The translations under genes and the position numbers were made by a program. Of a stretch of 64,000 bases of DNA, positions 11,656-24,598 are shown one piece after another (positions within the stretch are counted from its first letter, which is position 1; the number at the start of each line of letters is the position of its first letter). The stretch comes from Pyrrhosoma nymphula (Eukaryota > Arthropoda > Insecta > Odonata > Coenagrionidae), in NCBI GenBank assembly GCA_963573305.1, contig OY754334.1:92811848-92875847 (forward strand), given 5' to 3'. The notes beneath the pieces were generated by a model, which was not told the origin of the DNA, did not search any database, and was given only the letters and a program-made list of their open reading frames with translations.

Positions 11656-12639
11656 AGCTCTAGATGTGGCAATTTTAACCCCCTTTCTTCGGGATGATCA
11701 CCCTGGCAATGAGGAAATAATTTGGGTGCAAAAAAGCAGGAAGTGGATAGAGTTGATAGATATTTTATTATTTTTTGATGGGTGTTTTAATCGAAAATGT
11801 GATCAGTGTTTAGAGGGGACGTACGTAGACTAGAGGCATTTTAGATGTGGATTCGGAGAAGAATGGAGAAGGTGAGCTGGGTGTTGTCCAATCTACTCTT
11901 CCTTCCTCTTCTGCGCTTACCAGACATTCTCACCTCCATCACCCGCCTTGGGTATGCTTAGTTTACTACTTGGTGCGTAGCGTTTTTCTGAGTCCCAAGT
12001 AATATTTGTAGCTATGCTGGGAAGAACTTCAGTGAGAAACTCTTGAAGTAGTAGTCCTAATGCGATTCGCGCTAAAAAAAATAAATGGATACGCTGCCGA
12101 GAACGCTCGCACGTATAACCCGTTGACTGGTTTGAGCAGTAATTACGTGTAGGATGCGAGGTTGAGGAAGAAAGACGATTGTTGAACTTACCCAAAAGGG
12201 GCGTCGGCGACTCGCTCATAGCTTTGGGTGAAGCCGCAGAGCCGGTCTGCTTTGCGCGATGATTTCAGCGAGTGAGCAAGTGGTGAGTGATGACTTGGAG
12301 CTGTCTTTGCTCGCGGGAAAGGGAGCGAATGCTTGAAAAGGGATGGCCTCGATGGCGATGGAGGATGCATCGTCCCTAAGGGAACTGGGTGAGAAAATGA
12401 TACTGATGGCTCATCTTTCGTCCAACTGAACGAGTTGCAGGCGTTCCCAGATGCCCCTATCATAGTATTTTAATCGCGTGAACATGAGCCAGCTAATAGC
12501 GTAGTAGTAAGTTTATTTTTTTTAATATAGCATGGTTGGCTACGGAAGAATAGAAATGGAAGCCAAATGAATACTTAATAAATAAAATGAATGTTTTTTC
12601 TTAAGGACATGTGGGACTTGATAGTCCTTTCTTACAATG
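11656..12639. other. Unassigned DNA with a head-to-head pair of short B fragments
   Basis: 11829-11888 (+) reads gatgtggattcggagaagaa and tggagaaggtgagctgggtg, the family B RT tail. It is directly followed by 11889-11950, which matches the B minus-strand sense (ctcttccttcctcttctgcg, cttaccagacattctc). The rest shows no gene or repeat I can name. Confidence 0.4.
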
Positions 12640-12775
12640 AACTCGCAATTTACCATGGACAAATGCCCATGTCCTGGGAGATTAAAAACTCACCCACGTT
12701 GGACTCGAACCCGCGACTTAAGGGTTAGCGGACAAAAACTTTACCCCGCCGAGACCGACTGAACGGGCGAATTAG
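12640..12775 (-). mobile_element. tRNA-like SINE fragment
   Basis: The minus strand holds a pol III B-box-like ggttcgagtcc (complement at 12701-12711), preceded by a tRNA-like run through gtctcggcggggtaaag. No acceptor stem pairs, so it is a tRNA-derived SINE rather than a tRNA gene. Confidence 0.5.
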
Positions 12776-12865
12776 TGAAAGTTCTGTGTTAATCGGTTCT
12801 CGGATGCATTCCCAATTAATCCCCGAATGGAAAGGGAGGCGATGTACCAGAATTGGGACCTTAGG

Positions 12866-12908
12866 ACAAGGACTGTCCAAAAACCTACCAACCAGCTGGT
12901 AGATTACT
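12866..12908 (+). mobile_element. RTE-like family B 3' tip only
   Basis: Contains ggactgtccaaaaacctacc and aaccagctggtagattac, the extreme 3' end of family B, with nothing recognisable upstream. Confidence 0.65.
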
Positions 12909-13649
12909 CAAATGAAATGGTCTTACATCCAATTGAACAAGTTTCGGGCGCTAAAAAATTAAATATCACTGGGACACCGTTAGTCTTTGATTCACGTCTT
13001 CTAGGACTGGTGCAAAATTTATTCAGATAGCCACGAAAGACTATAACCAAAAGCTGTCTAATTCTGTGGCTGCCGCAATCTAGCCGCGGTATAACCTTTA
13101 CGGCTACACCTGCTAATGCAATGAAATTCAGACTGCCGAAATTCAAGTTAAAAAAATATAAAAAATCTTCCTCAATGGGTTTCCGATACATTATACATTC
13201 TGTGTCGAATAACTGGAGAAAATTTGGTGCAGTAAATTGGCTCAGAACGTACTAGATCTTACGTAATACTCTTGATGGATTGCGGAGAAACAAATTAACT
13301 CTGCCCTCAGGTCTGTCGGAATTCCCGAGGTTGGCATTCCGATGGACCGTGTGTACGGTTGGGGTAAGGGGTTTTGAAGAGGAGGACTGTCACTGGTTTT
13401 CCCCGCGCCACCAAACCGCAGTGCGGGGTACAACGAACCCCATTCCCTGGCCCAACACCCCCTAGGGTTCGGGTACAGTGGGATAACGGGGCTCGGACCC
13501 TCCCTTCCTGGTTCACAGGGACTCCTCCGGACTTCGCCAATCCCGACCTCACCCCTTTCTTCGCTAATGCCCCGTTTCCACTACGCTCATCTTACGCTGG
13601 TTACATTTTGTAATGGAAACGCCAGTTTGCGCCAACCGTGGTTGGATTT
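12909..13649. other. Unassigned DNA, GC-rich at 13300-13600
   Basis: Overlapping short frames on both strands at 13280-13613 are low-complexity and not recognised. No gene called. Confidence 0.3.
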
Positions 13650-14660
13650 CTAACCAATCTATACTGTCTGAACCTCGTACCCAACATTATATCTGAACGC
13701 TTCCTCGATTACATCCTTAAGTAACCGTCGCCCCTCATTACCCCCTCCCACCACCTACCCTGCCTTTTCCTAATCTCATCCAGAAGTTTCCTTTCCTCAC
13801 CCACCATACCAAGCACGTCTTCCTTTTCATCCACCGCACCTTCTCCATCCTCCTCCACTCTCACATCTCGAACGTCTGCAGTAGGGTGGTTCGAAAAAAA
13901 ATAATTATCTTATTTCGGAATGCTACAGCGCGCAAAAGTTGCCATTGGTATAGACAAGAAAAAATTATATTAAAAAAAATATTTATATATCTTCTGGTCG
14001 CGCATTGCCGTTAATGTTCGACAAAAATCGTTAAAAACCATAAACATTCAATCGTTTTTGTAAGTATGTAAGGGTGGTATGACTGCAGTCATATATCGCG
14101 TAAACGATTTTACAAGTATTTAAAAATGACTTAAAATTATATAAATTATATTTATATCATATAATTTGGTCGCGCATCGCTATGGAATATGTGATAAATT
14201 TGCGGTTTTAGTAAAATTTCAAAGTTTTACATTTTATAACGATTTTATAACAAATATAGTTGAGACGCATAGTTACATTCCTGTACCTAGATGTGCTTAA
14301 AAATTAAGTACAGTAAAATAATCCTCATATTGGTGATTCATTTTCGTTCTCCTTTCTCAGAACCCTTGAAACGCAACACTCAATATCAAGCTCTTCACCA
14401 GCCTCTTCTTTATATCTGAACGCTTCCTTCGCAAGTGTTTCCTCCTCCTTATGTCTTTGCCAGTATGCCCATTTATTTCTAGCGTACTGCTCAATTAATT
14501 AAATCGCTTTCCTTGCTCCACTTTGTGCCCTCCTACTCTTATGACCAGCCTCGTTTTATTTGTCCTAGAGAATCTCATCACTTTTGTTTTCGTATGATTT
14601 ATCATCATGTCGTATTTCCCGCGCTGCTTTTTAGTGCATATACTAGAGCCTGCTGTATCT
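13650..14660 (-). mobile_element. RTE-like family A copy split by an A+T-rich insertion
   Basis: 13650-13878 is the minus-sense C-terminal domain (ccctgccttttcctaatctc, catccagaagtttcc, ccaccgcaccttctccatcc). 14341-14660 continues upstream in the element (cctttctcagaacccttg, then the minus-strand equivalent of KTKVMRFSRTNKTRL and VGGHKVEQG). The two parts are consecutive in intact copies, so 13879-14340 is an insertion. Confidence 0.7.
13879..14340. mobile_element. A+T-rich insertion inside a family A copy
   Basis: Begins tagggtggttcgaaaaaaaa and is much more A+T-rich than its surroundings. It contains two spaced copies of 'tggtcgcgcat' (about 13994 and 14168) and two 'acgattttacaa/ataa' blocks, so it has internal repetition. 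No ORF, and I could not find matching terminal inverted repeats; class unknown. Confidence 0.5.
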
Positions 14661-14689
14661 AGAGTAATTGCGCACCCAAAATTTTAGGA

Positions 14690-14945
14690 TTCAAATTTTC
14701 ACTCACGCATTTAGTGATTTAACCCGAAGGTTGGTTTGGATAGTTGAGGGTAGATCTCACCCCTGACTAAGCCACAGGCGTGTCAATTTCACACATTCAG
14801 GGTAGGGGGGGCAGTTCCTTTCCCAGGGCCACCTCACACTCCGAGGATTTTATTTTGTTCGGGGGCGTCCAAAGGCTTCACCCGGAGTTGAACCCAGGAC
14901 CCTTCGATCTGTAGCGAAGTGCTGTAACCACTAGGACATCACATT
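14690..14945 (-). mobile_element. tRNA-like SINE
   Basis: On the minus strand the order is gtcctagtggttacagca (A-box-like), cttcgctacagatcgaag, then gggtcctgggttcaactcc (B-box-like). The ends do not form an acceptor stem, so this is a SINE head rather than a functional tRNA. Confidence 0.55.
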
Positions 14946-16560
14946 CCTAGTGAATAGATGGTGAATATGTCTGTGTGATATGGAGTTATCGACTTGGGTG
15001 CCGTGAGCATTTCCGGTATTCATCATCGTCTTTCAGACACCACACTTAATCCTTAGCTCACCTTGCGACCATGGGGATACTTAATGATTAAAATTGCATG
15101 TTTCTACCAACTCTTTCATCCTTAATCAGTCGTCTATTTGAAGAGGCGAGAATCGAATCGGAATGAGATCTCACCCCCGCGTGCACGATTCGAATGCGGT
15201 ATCAATCGATCACCTGGGAGAGGAACACTGAACGTAATAGGAATGGTTCGCCTTTGGAATCCGTCGAAAAATTAACCAGGCCGTGACGACTCTTACCATC
15301 ATCCCATCAATCGACTTGTCGGCCAATCCAGTACGATCGAAGAATTAAGCTCTCGGCTTGTTAATCAAACGCAATTAACATCCGGTCGACTGCCAGCGGA
15401 GCGGAGACCCCACGACTGGGCGCCTTTAATGGGTGGCGCGTATGCCGTTGAAAGAGGTTGGTGATTAATCATCGGTCACTTCTATAGCTTCGAGGCCCCT
15501 CCCGCAAATTGAATCCAAGATTACTCCTCCAATCCCGTAATTGGTGCTGCCTTCTTCATTTGTCGTCTTCACCGGCGACAGATTTTCTGCCATTTCTCTC
15601 TCGGTAACCCCTTTACCCTCGTCGGTGAGTGGCGGATCTGGTTCTAAATGTACCTACTTTTTTCCGATGCATGGCTCCTCCCCCATTCTTCCACCTACGC
15701 TTCTGCGGACCCGCCCGGTAACTGTCGTCTAGATCTTAGATTCTCAGCTCTTTTCGTGATATCTTCACTTACTAGAAATTAGTATCTTCATTCCCATCGA
15801 AAGAGGAAACTTCTTGACTTCAACCGAAGAGAAAGTATTCTTATATATTCAAAGAATTCTTATATATTCAAAGGATTCTTATACATTCATCAAGAAGAGT
15901 ATTTCTCTACTTCAGCTCAGTAAGTTGAACTACCGTTATTACTGCATCTGCGTGGACCGTGAAAATTTGTGCATGAACTAGGCGATCCAACTTAAAAGGA
16001 ATAAAATGTGGAAGGAAAATCAGAATAGATGTGAAAAGTCCAGCAGTTAATCAAATAGTGAGGTAGAATATTTCTTTGCATTCTTAAATTAAGAAATTTT
16101 TACCTTCTTTACGGTTGATTCCCTTTCAATTCCCTGAGAAAATTTCACTTTTTATTTAGAAGATATTACACTATCTTGGCAAATAACAAGCCCCGGGATT
16201 GTGAGAATGGAGGAGGAAGAAGAGATCATCCCGAAGGGTCACATATTCTCCCTAATCGACGTTGAAGTTCTCGCAGTGGTTCCCGGGAGAGCTGATGAAG
16301 TCGCCCGGTGTTGGATGTCCTGATGGGAGAAGCGACGCGCTCTGGAAATATGAAAATGAACGAGTTTCGCCGAGTGAATCGATGTCGTTTAAAAAGTCGG
16401 GGGGAGGTGTGTGTAGAGGATGAGGCGAGTGAGAGTGGAAAGGGCGAGAAGATGAAAGAGCGAGAAGAAAGTGTCTCTCCACTTCACACACAATATTTTG
16501 TTTCCCTCCCGGTGACGCCTCTACCACTCCGGGGCATGATGGGAAATTAGTTGTGTCCGC
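14946..16560. other. Unassigned DNA
   Basis: No recognisable gene. 16252-16550 is open in frames on both strands (minus 172 codons, plus 80 codons), but the peptides are low-complexity Ser/Pro/His or Lys/Glu-rich and match no family I know. Confidence 0.3.
15836..15892. repeat. Tandem repeat, three 19-bp units
   Basis: Units tattcttatatattcaaag, aattcttatatattcaaag and gattcttatacattcatca follow one another exactly. Seen directly. Confidence 0.85.
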
Positions 16561-17130
16561 GTGGTGTGAATCATGGGGACATTTTGAATTGGGGGAGAGG
16601 GGGGGAAGGGGCGTGGGGGGGGGAAGATGGAGGGAGGATTTTGAAGGGATAAGGGGGAGGATGCCCACCCTGATGGGGACGACTGACTCGCTTCCCGCGT
16701 ATCCTGTATGTTTGCGTGCGGCTGGGGGGAGGTGGGGTATGCCGCCGTTGTGGTCCCTATGAAAAATCAATGTCGCTTTTGAGGGAAGCTGGGGGTTTTT
16801 TGGTTTGTCCGGGTGAGGCCAAACCTATTGCCCCCTTCCCTCCCCTCCTCCCTGTTGCCCCTCCCGAAACGCTCCGACCCCCTCCCCTCACCCCCCCCCC
16901 CCTTCATTACACTTTTTTTCCCAGCCCACCCCGAAATTTTTTTTCTGTCGCCCACCACCTAATCATTTGCCGCTCCCTCCCCGCTCTGTTTGCAGGACGC
17001 TCCAGCTACGTCCTCCCCCCCCCACCTCGACCGGCGACTCGCTTTGCGTCCGCTTCATACGTCCCCTTCCCCCCACCCTCTTCTTCCAGCGTCTGCACAG
17101 CATCCTCGGTCCGTTCCGCTCGATAAAAAT
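16561..17130. other. Guanine-run block followed by cytosine-run block
   Basis: 16590-16740 has many runs of three or more G on the + strand, and 16831-16930 has runs of C, including one of twelve. Both strands could therefore form G-quadruplexes. The open frames across it are low-complexity. No gene is supported. Confidence 0.5.
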
Positions 17131-17277
17131 GAATTGTTTCTCGCCGTTGGGCCAAATGAGCGCGAATTAAGTGATCAGTTGTCCCCTCGCTCTCGGTGCT
17201 CGCTGTGTGGTCACAGTGGATTGTTGCCGTGGGCGGTGCCTGCGTAAAGTACCCTCTGGGGTTCTTCATCATTTTAT
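17131..17277. other. Unassigned DNA
   Basis: Moderately G+C-rich bridge between the C-run block and a retrotransposon; nothing recognised. Confidence 0.3.
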
Positions 17278-17630
17278 TAAAGTAATTTACCGGTTAGGCA
17301 GGTTATATTGAAAGTCAGGGAAAATCCTCAAGATTTTTACACGTGCCCTATCTGCCTCTTTTATTTCTTTCTTCATCTCAGTATATGCCCTACCCTTCTT
17401 CATCTCGTCCATAATTCCTATTCTCTTTCTTCCCTTTCCCAGCTAGCCCGACATCCTTCCCTCTATCACGGCCTTCGGTATCCCCTCGCTCCTCATTGCC
17501 ACTTCCAGCCACCTACCCTGCCTTCCCGTAATCACATCCAGAAGTTTACTTTCCTCACTCATGCACTTCCTCGTTTGTCTATCTTTCCGTCCACCCCACC
17601 TTGTCCATCCTCTTTGGAAGACGCAGGCAG
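17278..17630 (-). mobile_element. RTE-like family A fragment
   Basis: Minus-sense 3' tip (agtaatttaccggttaggca), 3' UTR (gaaagtcagggaaaatcctc) and C-terminal domain (ccctgccttcccgtaatcac; tgtctatctttccgtccacc). Truncated at the RT side where family B begins. Confidence 0.75.
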
Positions 17631-17654
17631 GGTTCATCATCATCATTGGGTTTT

Positions 17655-17855
17655 GTTCTAGCCGATTGTTAGGTTTTTGGACAGTCCCCCATTTATCTTC
17701 TCTATTTCTGAGACGTATTTTCACTTTCCTTCACATTGCTTGCTCGCCATCACATATCAATTGTATTTCTCATGCACTCTGCCTCTCTTTATGTCGTCCA
17801 GCATTCCTGTCCTCGTCCTTGCTTTTGCAAGCTTCCCCGGCGTTCTCCATCAAAT
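17655..17855 (-). mobile_element. RTE-like family B 3' fragment abutting family A
   Basis: ttctagccgattgttaggtt and ttttggacagtcccc mark the B tip, followed by B untranslated sequence to about cttccccggcgttctcc. It lies directly beyond the A fragment in the same orientation, separated by a short (cat)n tract. Confidence 0.65.
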
Positions 17856-20800
17856 GACCTTTTTTTTTACATGGTATTGGGTATAGGTCATCGAATTTTC
17901 TTTCAGAGTAATCCACTTATTGCAGGCTTGTCGACACGGCAATCGAGTGACACGATGACACGGAGCAAAATCTTTTCCTAAGCGCTGTTTTATCATGAAA
18001 CACACCCTTTAATCCAGTTATATTCTTTATCACTTCCTCTTGACTTGCATTTTTCTTTGTACGATCCAAATTGCTATTATGTTCATCCCTCTTTTCCTGC
18101 TTCCCCCCTTTTCTGTGTTATCTATTTCAGCCTTCAGCATTCTATTACCTCTGACAAGTCGTCACCGTTGCTTTATCCACCCTGCCTCTGATTGTCTAAT
18201 TCTTGATGAAGAGGTTCCAAAAATTAACGCCGAATAAGTTATCTTTATAGTTTCTTACACCAGTTATCTTTTTTCATTTCCGTGCCTCGTCTTTCATTGT
18301 TTATTATTTCTTTATCGACCACTTTATCCTTTTCCAACCTATCTTAACAGGTAGGTCTCCCTAGTACTAATATTGCTGTTATATTTTTGATGCTCCATCC
18401 TTTTTCCAAACCTTTTCTGAGAAACGACTTTTTTGCGCGTTGCTATCATAAGTATTTTGCAAGACGTAAAAAAACACTTTTTTTTAAACATTCATGTACA
18501 ATTCTCGTAGCGATTTGTTTTCACTTGAGAAGTGCCCCAGGCTGTGCTATGGTGCACCTTAAGGTAATTTTTTTTACCAGCCATTATACTCGGAATCAAT
18601 ACACTCCGGGTAATTTCGTATTCGCGTAGAATCAGGGAGGCAGCCAACCGTCATGCCAACCGTCGCGTCGGCTAGCCGGAACTTCGTCGCTTCCATCCCA
18701 GCATAGGTATGGGGATTTGTATTTTTGTCATGCGTTGAATTTTAACCACGCGTACTCCTCCCTATGACGTGATCACAGCCGTCAAAGCAACTTATGTGGC
18801 CCCGGTCACCGCTGATTTGATTATTTGACCATCCTTTCAATTTTCTCGGCTCTGTGTAGTCTCAAACGACGCACGGTGGATATGGGATCCTTGAGGTCTT
18901 AACTCGACAAAGTGAGTGCCTGACGATGCCAACAATGACGTTGAAGAGATGGTAATTTTCATTTTCTGTCCGGTAGCGATGTTACGTCGGGCTACCTGCC
19001 GTCTCTCCTTGACATGGGATCTCTTTTGACGGGAGAAAAAGACCTCCGAAGGCTCTGACTTCAATGCCCTGTTGATCACCCCGTTCTGCCTCGCCAAGTC
19101 CCCTCTAAGCCTCTTGCACAAACTTATAAACCATTCTCCTCTCCGACTCTCACTTACGTTCCGAAGTCTCAACTTCTTCATTGAAGTCACCCCGCGCCAT
19201 TCCTCCTTTCCTTCCCCTCCCCGCCCGCATGCACCGTCAGATTCCCCAAGCCCAATTCTCTCCCCTCCTGGAAATTCTCATCCAACCTACTCCTGCATTC
19301 GCGTAAAAATAAAACTTCCTCTCCTTTCGTTATCGATCACCCGTCGGGGGATCCCACCACTTCCCCTCGCTGGAATCGTCCCTCTTTCAAATTTTTCAAA
19401 TGCAGTGAGCGACCGACTCCCGTAAAAAACCGCTTTCCTCCTCCTTCTCCGTACCAAAATGTCAGGGTGCACGTTGGGATCCTCATTTCCTCCGAGATAG
19501 CAAACTCTCAGAGAAAATCACATCGTTCACATTTTGGCTATCGGAGGATATTTGCGACGCTGTCTGTCGCAGATGGTGGCCAGGGTGGTGGGATGCACGG
19601 GGGTGGTCTAACCCGAAACCATGCGGGAAATAATTCGAGTATTATGTTTGGGAGAAAAATAAGTGAAGCGGTAAATATCTATTCTCGGTTACGTAGATAA
19701 GGTTGGACTTCGTGTTAAATGATACTCAACTTCTTAAAAATATTGGGGCCATTTAGTGTTTATTGTTGCGTGTGAGTGTATTGAGGAGACCGTGACACTC
19801 ATAGTCGCTAGTCGATATCCGCCCTTGCTGTCCATCGCAAAACTCTTGAAAAAGTTACAATAATTATATGGCTTCCCAGGGGATTTTGTTTTTACGTCAG
19901 TAGGACCAACCAAGTTTCATTCGAGAATTATTTGTTTCTAATGAGGTCGGGGAAAAATATGTAATGCTCTCATTCACTATTTTAATTAAGGAAGACATCA
20001 CTTGTCCGTCGACCCCAATATCACAGAAATTAGTTTAAATTACTTCTAATGCAATATAAATATGTACTATTGACGAAACTGTAGGCATTTAACTAAACTC
20101 TAATATGCACATACACCCTTTAGAAATAAAACATACAACCCTTTTCACCCTGGAGGTGGACAAAAAGCTTGTTCTCCCAAGGTACATGAGCGAATTCTTT
20201 ATTTAGGCACGTATGTATTATTTCATTACCATTATCAGTATCATTCGTTCATGTGTTATTTTTTCCGAGTTACAAAGCTATTGCTTCTTTGATCTTATGT
20301 TCTAGCAGTTTTGTTGCCTGAAGTTTTTCTTCTTGGAAGTATGACAGAGAACTCATTTTCGTTGGAATGGATTATTTATATGCAAATTTTATTTCTCTAT
20401 GGCCAGAGCACCATCCAAGTCGTTACTCTCCAATGATTTTCGATTTTGGAAATAACCATGAATGCCAGATGATCGGTGAATCTGAAATGATACCTACAAC
20501 GAGAGCGGAATATAGATTTCCGAACTTTGGTGGTAGTCTTCTGAAGAATTTTTCGTTTACTTTTTCGATGTTATTTTGTCGTGGAAAAAATTGCCTCTTT
20601 CCGACGAGATGCTCCCTGAAATCAAGACCCCGACCGTAATTATAGCAATGAAAAATAAGAGCGAACCATATGCAAATGTTTCGAAGCCGCGCGTGTGCGG
20701 TTGTGGAGTATTTGTGGAGTCTTACGGCCGGCTTTATAACGGGACGCACTCTTTCCTCCACGGCGGCTTAACTTCATCAGCGCGAAGTAGTCGAAGTGAG

Positions 20801-23800
20801 TAACTCCCGCCGCCGTTTCCGCATATCGATTTTCTCACGAGTCCGAAGCATCTCGTAGCCCGCCTTATGTGTTTGTGTTGGTTTATACTAAGTCTGTGCG
20901 AACGCCGAACCCTAAAAGGTTACACGCTATGGCTTTTCCCCTTCCTCCATCTCCGTATGGAACCCCTCCTCCCTTCCCCTCCATGCTACGTCACGACATC
21001 CCCCTGGTATACCCCTCCCTTCCCCGCTAAACACCAACCACACCCTCCCACCCTCTGCTTACACTATTCTCCTGTGTGCCACCCCTCCTTAACCACCCCT
21101 GAATTCATGACTTCTGGGCTGGGAAGGGGGGGGGGGGGGTCCATCACCCCTCGTCCTGTTTGCACCTTCAAGCATTTACACAATAGAGATGGCACGCCGT
21201 CTCTGTGTAATCCCAAGCCAGCGGGCCCCGAGTAAGGCGGTGATTGTGACGTCAGACGCGGTGAGAAATGGCGGGTTTAAAAGGTGGAGCTCGGAGACAT
21301 CGTAGGATATACGAAAAATATCACTGTAAGACAGGGTTTTCATTATGTCTGGCTAACCTTATCCTCTAAATAACTTTCTATGATGCGTACCGAGAATACG
21401 GGTAAACAAGGGATATACACATATCTGTAAAATTCCATTTTTACGGTAAACAATTTAAAGGAAGCGAATTATCCCTCGGAATTGAATGATAATGCGTTTT
21501 AGGCACCTCCTCCTTTTGTTTTTTAAAAGTTAATGCAACAGTTGAAATCAAAATGCGTTAATCCTGTAGAGATGACGGTGCAGTTAACTCCTGTGGCTAG
21601 AAAATATGCTAATTGAAAAAATATATCTGTCGAATAATCTGCACATTTTCCACCTTATTTTTATTTTCGTTACCAGGATGGGGTTAGGTTGCAGATGCAT
21701 TATAAATGCAGATTCTAATATGTAAAGCGTGACGTTAGGGCAATTAGACCTTTTTCAACAATTCAAACGAAAAGGCAGAATTCTATACTTATGTTTTGAC
21801 TCCCACAGTTGCAGGGAAACCTGTATTTTTTGTGAATGAAGCTTTACTGTCACCCTGCTCATGTCAGTAGAGGGCGACGCTGCGGAGCTGCCGCCTATCG
21901 CACCGCTGCTCAAACTCTGGGACCTCCTTTTTTTCGATCGCTCTCTGCCCCACCTTCTCTACCCCCGAACCCCCTTATACCCCTCCTCTTTCCTCAGTGG
22001 ATCCCTGCTTCACATCCCTCTCCTTTCACACCCCTCTCCAGCAGCCGCTTACCCCTTCTCGGAGCCAAGTCGACTTCAAATAAGGGTCGCGCGCTCCTTG
22101 CTTGCCTCTCGTGTAATTATATTGGCGATCTCTCTCTCGCACACACATACTCACGCTCGGGCTCTCAAGACGCGGCAATCTTGACGAGCCACTCGAGATG
22201 TGGAGACAGAGAGTGGGTTCATTTCGTTTCGGATTGAAGTGATCTCGGAGGTGTGGTGTTGGTGGTGAGGGAACATGCTCTCGTATACTGTGGCGTTTGA
22301 CGTCGGAGAATCAAGTTGGCGTTGATTCCTCGCAGTTTCATGTTCATTACTGAGCGAGTCAAAACTAGAAATCAAAAGGTGATGTGACTGTTTACCTTCG
22401 ATTTTCAACGAATAGTTTCTCGACAAATGAACCTGATGAATGAAATATGAATGTGAAACCTGAAGAGTTATTACATGAGTGTGAAATTTCATTAAACTAA
22501 CGGAGGCAGGCGACACTTACTAGGAGAAAGTAAGCTCCGAGAGTCCCCCTCCGCCACTCAACGCAGGCTGAAGGCAGACAAAAACGTGATATAACAAAAA
22601 ACCGCTATAAAATAAACCTTTACTTTAATGTATTTATATATATATATATACGTGATTCGTAATGCAGAACTCACGACTAATCCATTGGTGTTACGTAAAT
22701 CTCTCTACATGCCGTGAGAACGGAGATAAAGTTGTGCCGCAAAAATAAAGGCAACATTTAAACAAATAAAGTTACAGCTTTTAAATTTAACAAAATCATT
22801 AACTGACGTTTGAGCAATAAGGTGTTTCAGTTTGACTGCCATGGCATCAACGGTATTTGCGTAGCAATCCCCGAAATTTGGACTTTGCTTCTCGCGGGCC
22901 AAAAAATGGGCTGTTTTTTCATTTTATCCCAAGAAACAAACTCTTATTTAATTTTTAAAAGTTTTCTTGTAATAACTTAACGTGGATTGAAACTAGCTAA
23001 ATGTTGATGTCAATTTCATAAAAATAGGCCTTGCCGTTTTGGAGATATGAAGTATCTAACTCAGGGTTGCATACTTTCTGCGCCGACAGTAGCTTCTTTA
23101 TTCCGCTGGATCTCAACGTGTATGTGTCACTATCAAGCTAACATTTTTGCCTTACTTCCTTGATAATGACTCATAGACGTTACAATCGATCGGAATAAAG
23201 AACCTTAGTGGAATAGTACCAATTTATTTCTTTTCACTATGCTTAACGTGTATATTGATTTTATCCCACAGATAATCGATTCAAAAAGCGCTTTAACTAT
23301 CGTAATTCCCTGAGGTTTTCGCTTTATATACCTTTACACATGCCCTTTATCATTTTCAGTTGTTTTTAAAATTATCGTTTAATTTTACCTGTAAGGTAGA
23401 CCTTTGAAGTCATTTACTCCTGTTTTGCTTAGCATAATTTATCAGGTTTTTAGCTCCCGATGAACTCTTTCGGTATAGCGACAGCATCTGCGGAGGTTAT
23501 TGCATCCTGTGATATATATTCTGGATTTTACATAGTTTATTTTGCTCTCCCTCATAAGTGATTATTATTATTATTGCTGCAACTCAAATGTTTACAATTG
23601 ATTTAGATATTTGGAGTCAATTTGGATATATATTGGCATCCTAATGTTATAAATATTAGTATAATGCTGTACAAATCAACATTCGCAGTCCTGTTTGTTA
23701 TGTGGGAGGACAATATTATACATTTGCTCCACCCCGAATGTGGAAAGAAATCATGAAGATCTAACAGCGGTAATTCTGCTGTTCCAATATACGTAAAAGG

Positions 23801-23989
23801 ATAGTGTGTACTGGGGTCTCTCACGATATGTCATATTTTTATGTAGAATGTGGAAAAAACCTTCGAAAAATTGATAGATTACCCTTTACGTTGTTACCAA
23901 TTTAGCGCTAATACAGTAGCTTCCGTTTTTCCGGTGGCGTACTGCATCCAAAGCCACCGATGTAAATAGTCGTCATTGGATATTCTGAC
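17856..23989. other. Long unassigned region
   Basis: I find no gene, RNA or clear element here apart from three notes. 21415-21690 resembles 395-600. 20900-21140 and 21840-22080 are pyrimidine-rich low-complexity blocks. 22631-22651 is an (AT)n run. Open frames up to 133 codons (21836-22237 +) have no recognisable domain. Promoters or small exons could be hidden. Confidence 0.35.
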
Positions 23990-24099
23990 AGCCATCTGGG
24001 CCATAATTATTCGATTAAGTACCTACATGTTTTCTTCTAAACGCGAAATCATACATTACTATGAATGTAATTGTTGCTAATAAATATTAAGGTGCCACG
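23990..24099 (-). repeat. Inverted partial copy of family E (left arm)
   Basis: Reverse complement of 24870-24982, sharing acctacatgttttcttctaa, acgcgaaatcatacatta and gttgctaataaatattaagg with only scattered mismatches. Confidence 0.85.
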
Positions 24100-24105
24100 C
24101 ACTTG

Positions 24106-24540
24106 TAACCCTGGTATTCGGGCACTTTTTACCCTGACTTCTCCATTTTTGGGTCGTCTTTATCTTTCCTCCCCATTACTTGTTTGCCACCAGGTCTCTC
24201 TCAAGTTCCTCACGCCTTCAGCCTTTCCTTACGATGTCCAAATTTACTATACTTTACCTTCCTCTTCCGCGCTTACCAAGCCTTCTCTCATCACCCTCAT
24301 TAACATGCTCTCACCTCTCTGAACGTCCACCATCCACTCTTTCTGCCTTTTTCGAATCTCCGCCACTAACTTTCTTTCCTCTCCCATCATATGCAACTCT
24401 TACTCGCTACTCAGCTCACGCTCTCCAATTCTTCTACACATTCACGTGTCAAACGCCTCCAGTCCACGCGCATGTTCCTTCCGCAGTGACCATGTTTCTG
24501 ACCCACAGCGCGTTACTCGGTATTACAGTTCTGGCATCAG
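24106..24540 (-). mobile_element. RTE-like family B fragment between inverted family E arms
   Basis: Minus-sense B sequence: cttcctcttccgcgcttacc, aagccttctctcatcaccct, ctttctttcctctcccatca, and the FEMW-encoding region near 24440. Frames are broken. The 3' tip at 24106-24170 is diverged. Confidence 0.65.
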
Positions 24541-24598
24541 AGTGACTCGCTTATTTTGCTCTCTGAGTGATTAAACGCTTTGACAGCCCTTCCCTTAA

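Noticed and set aside
14880..14945. A functional tRNA gene
   Set aside because: A- and B-box-like sequences are present, but the ends do not pair into an acceptor stem and the sequence is embedded in a longer SINE-like unit.
16252..17126. ORFs of 136-172 codons in purine/pyrimidine-rich DNA
   Set aside because: Low base complexity removes stop codons on both strands; the peptides are Pro/Ser/His or Lys/Glu/Gly-rich without domains.
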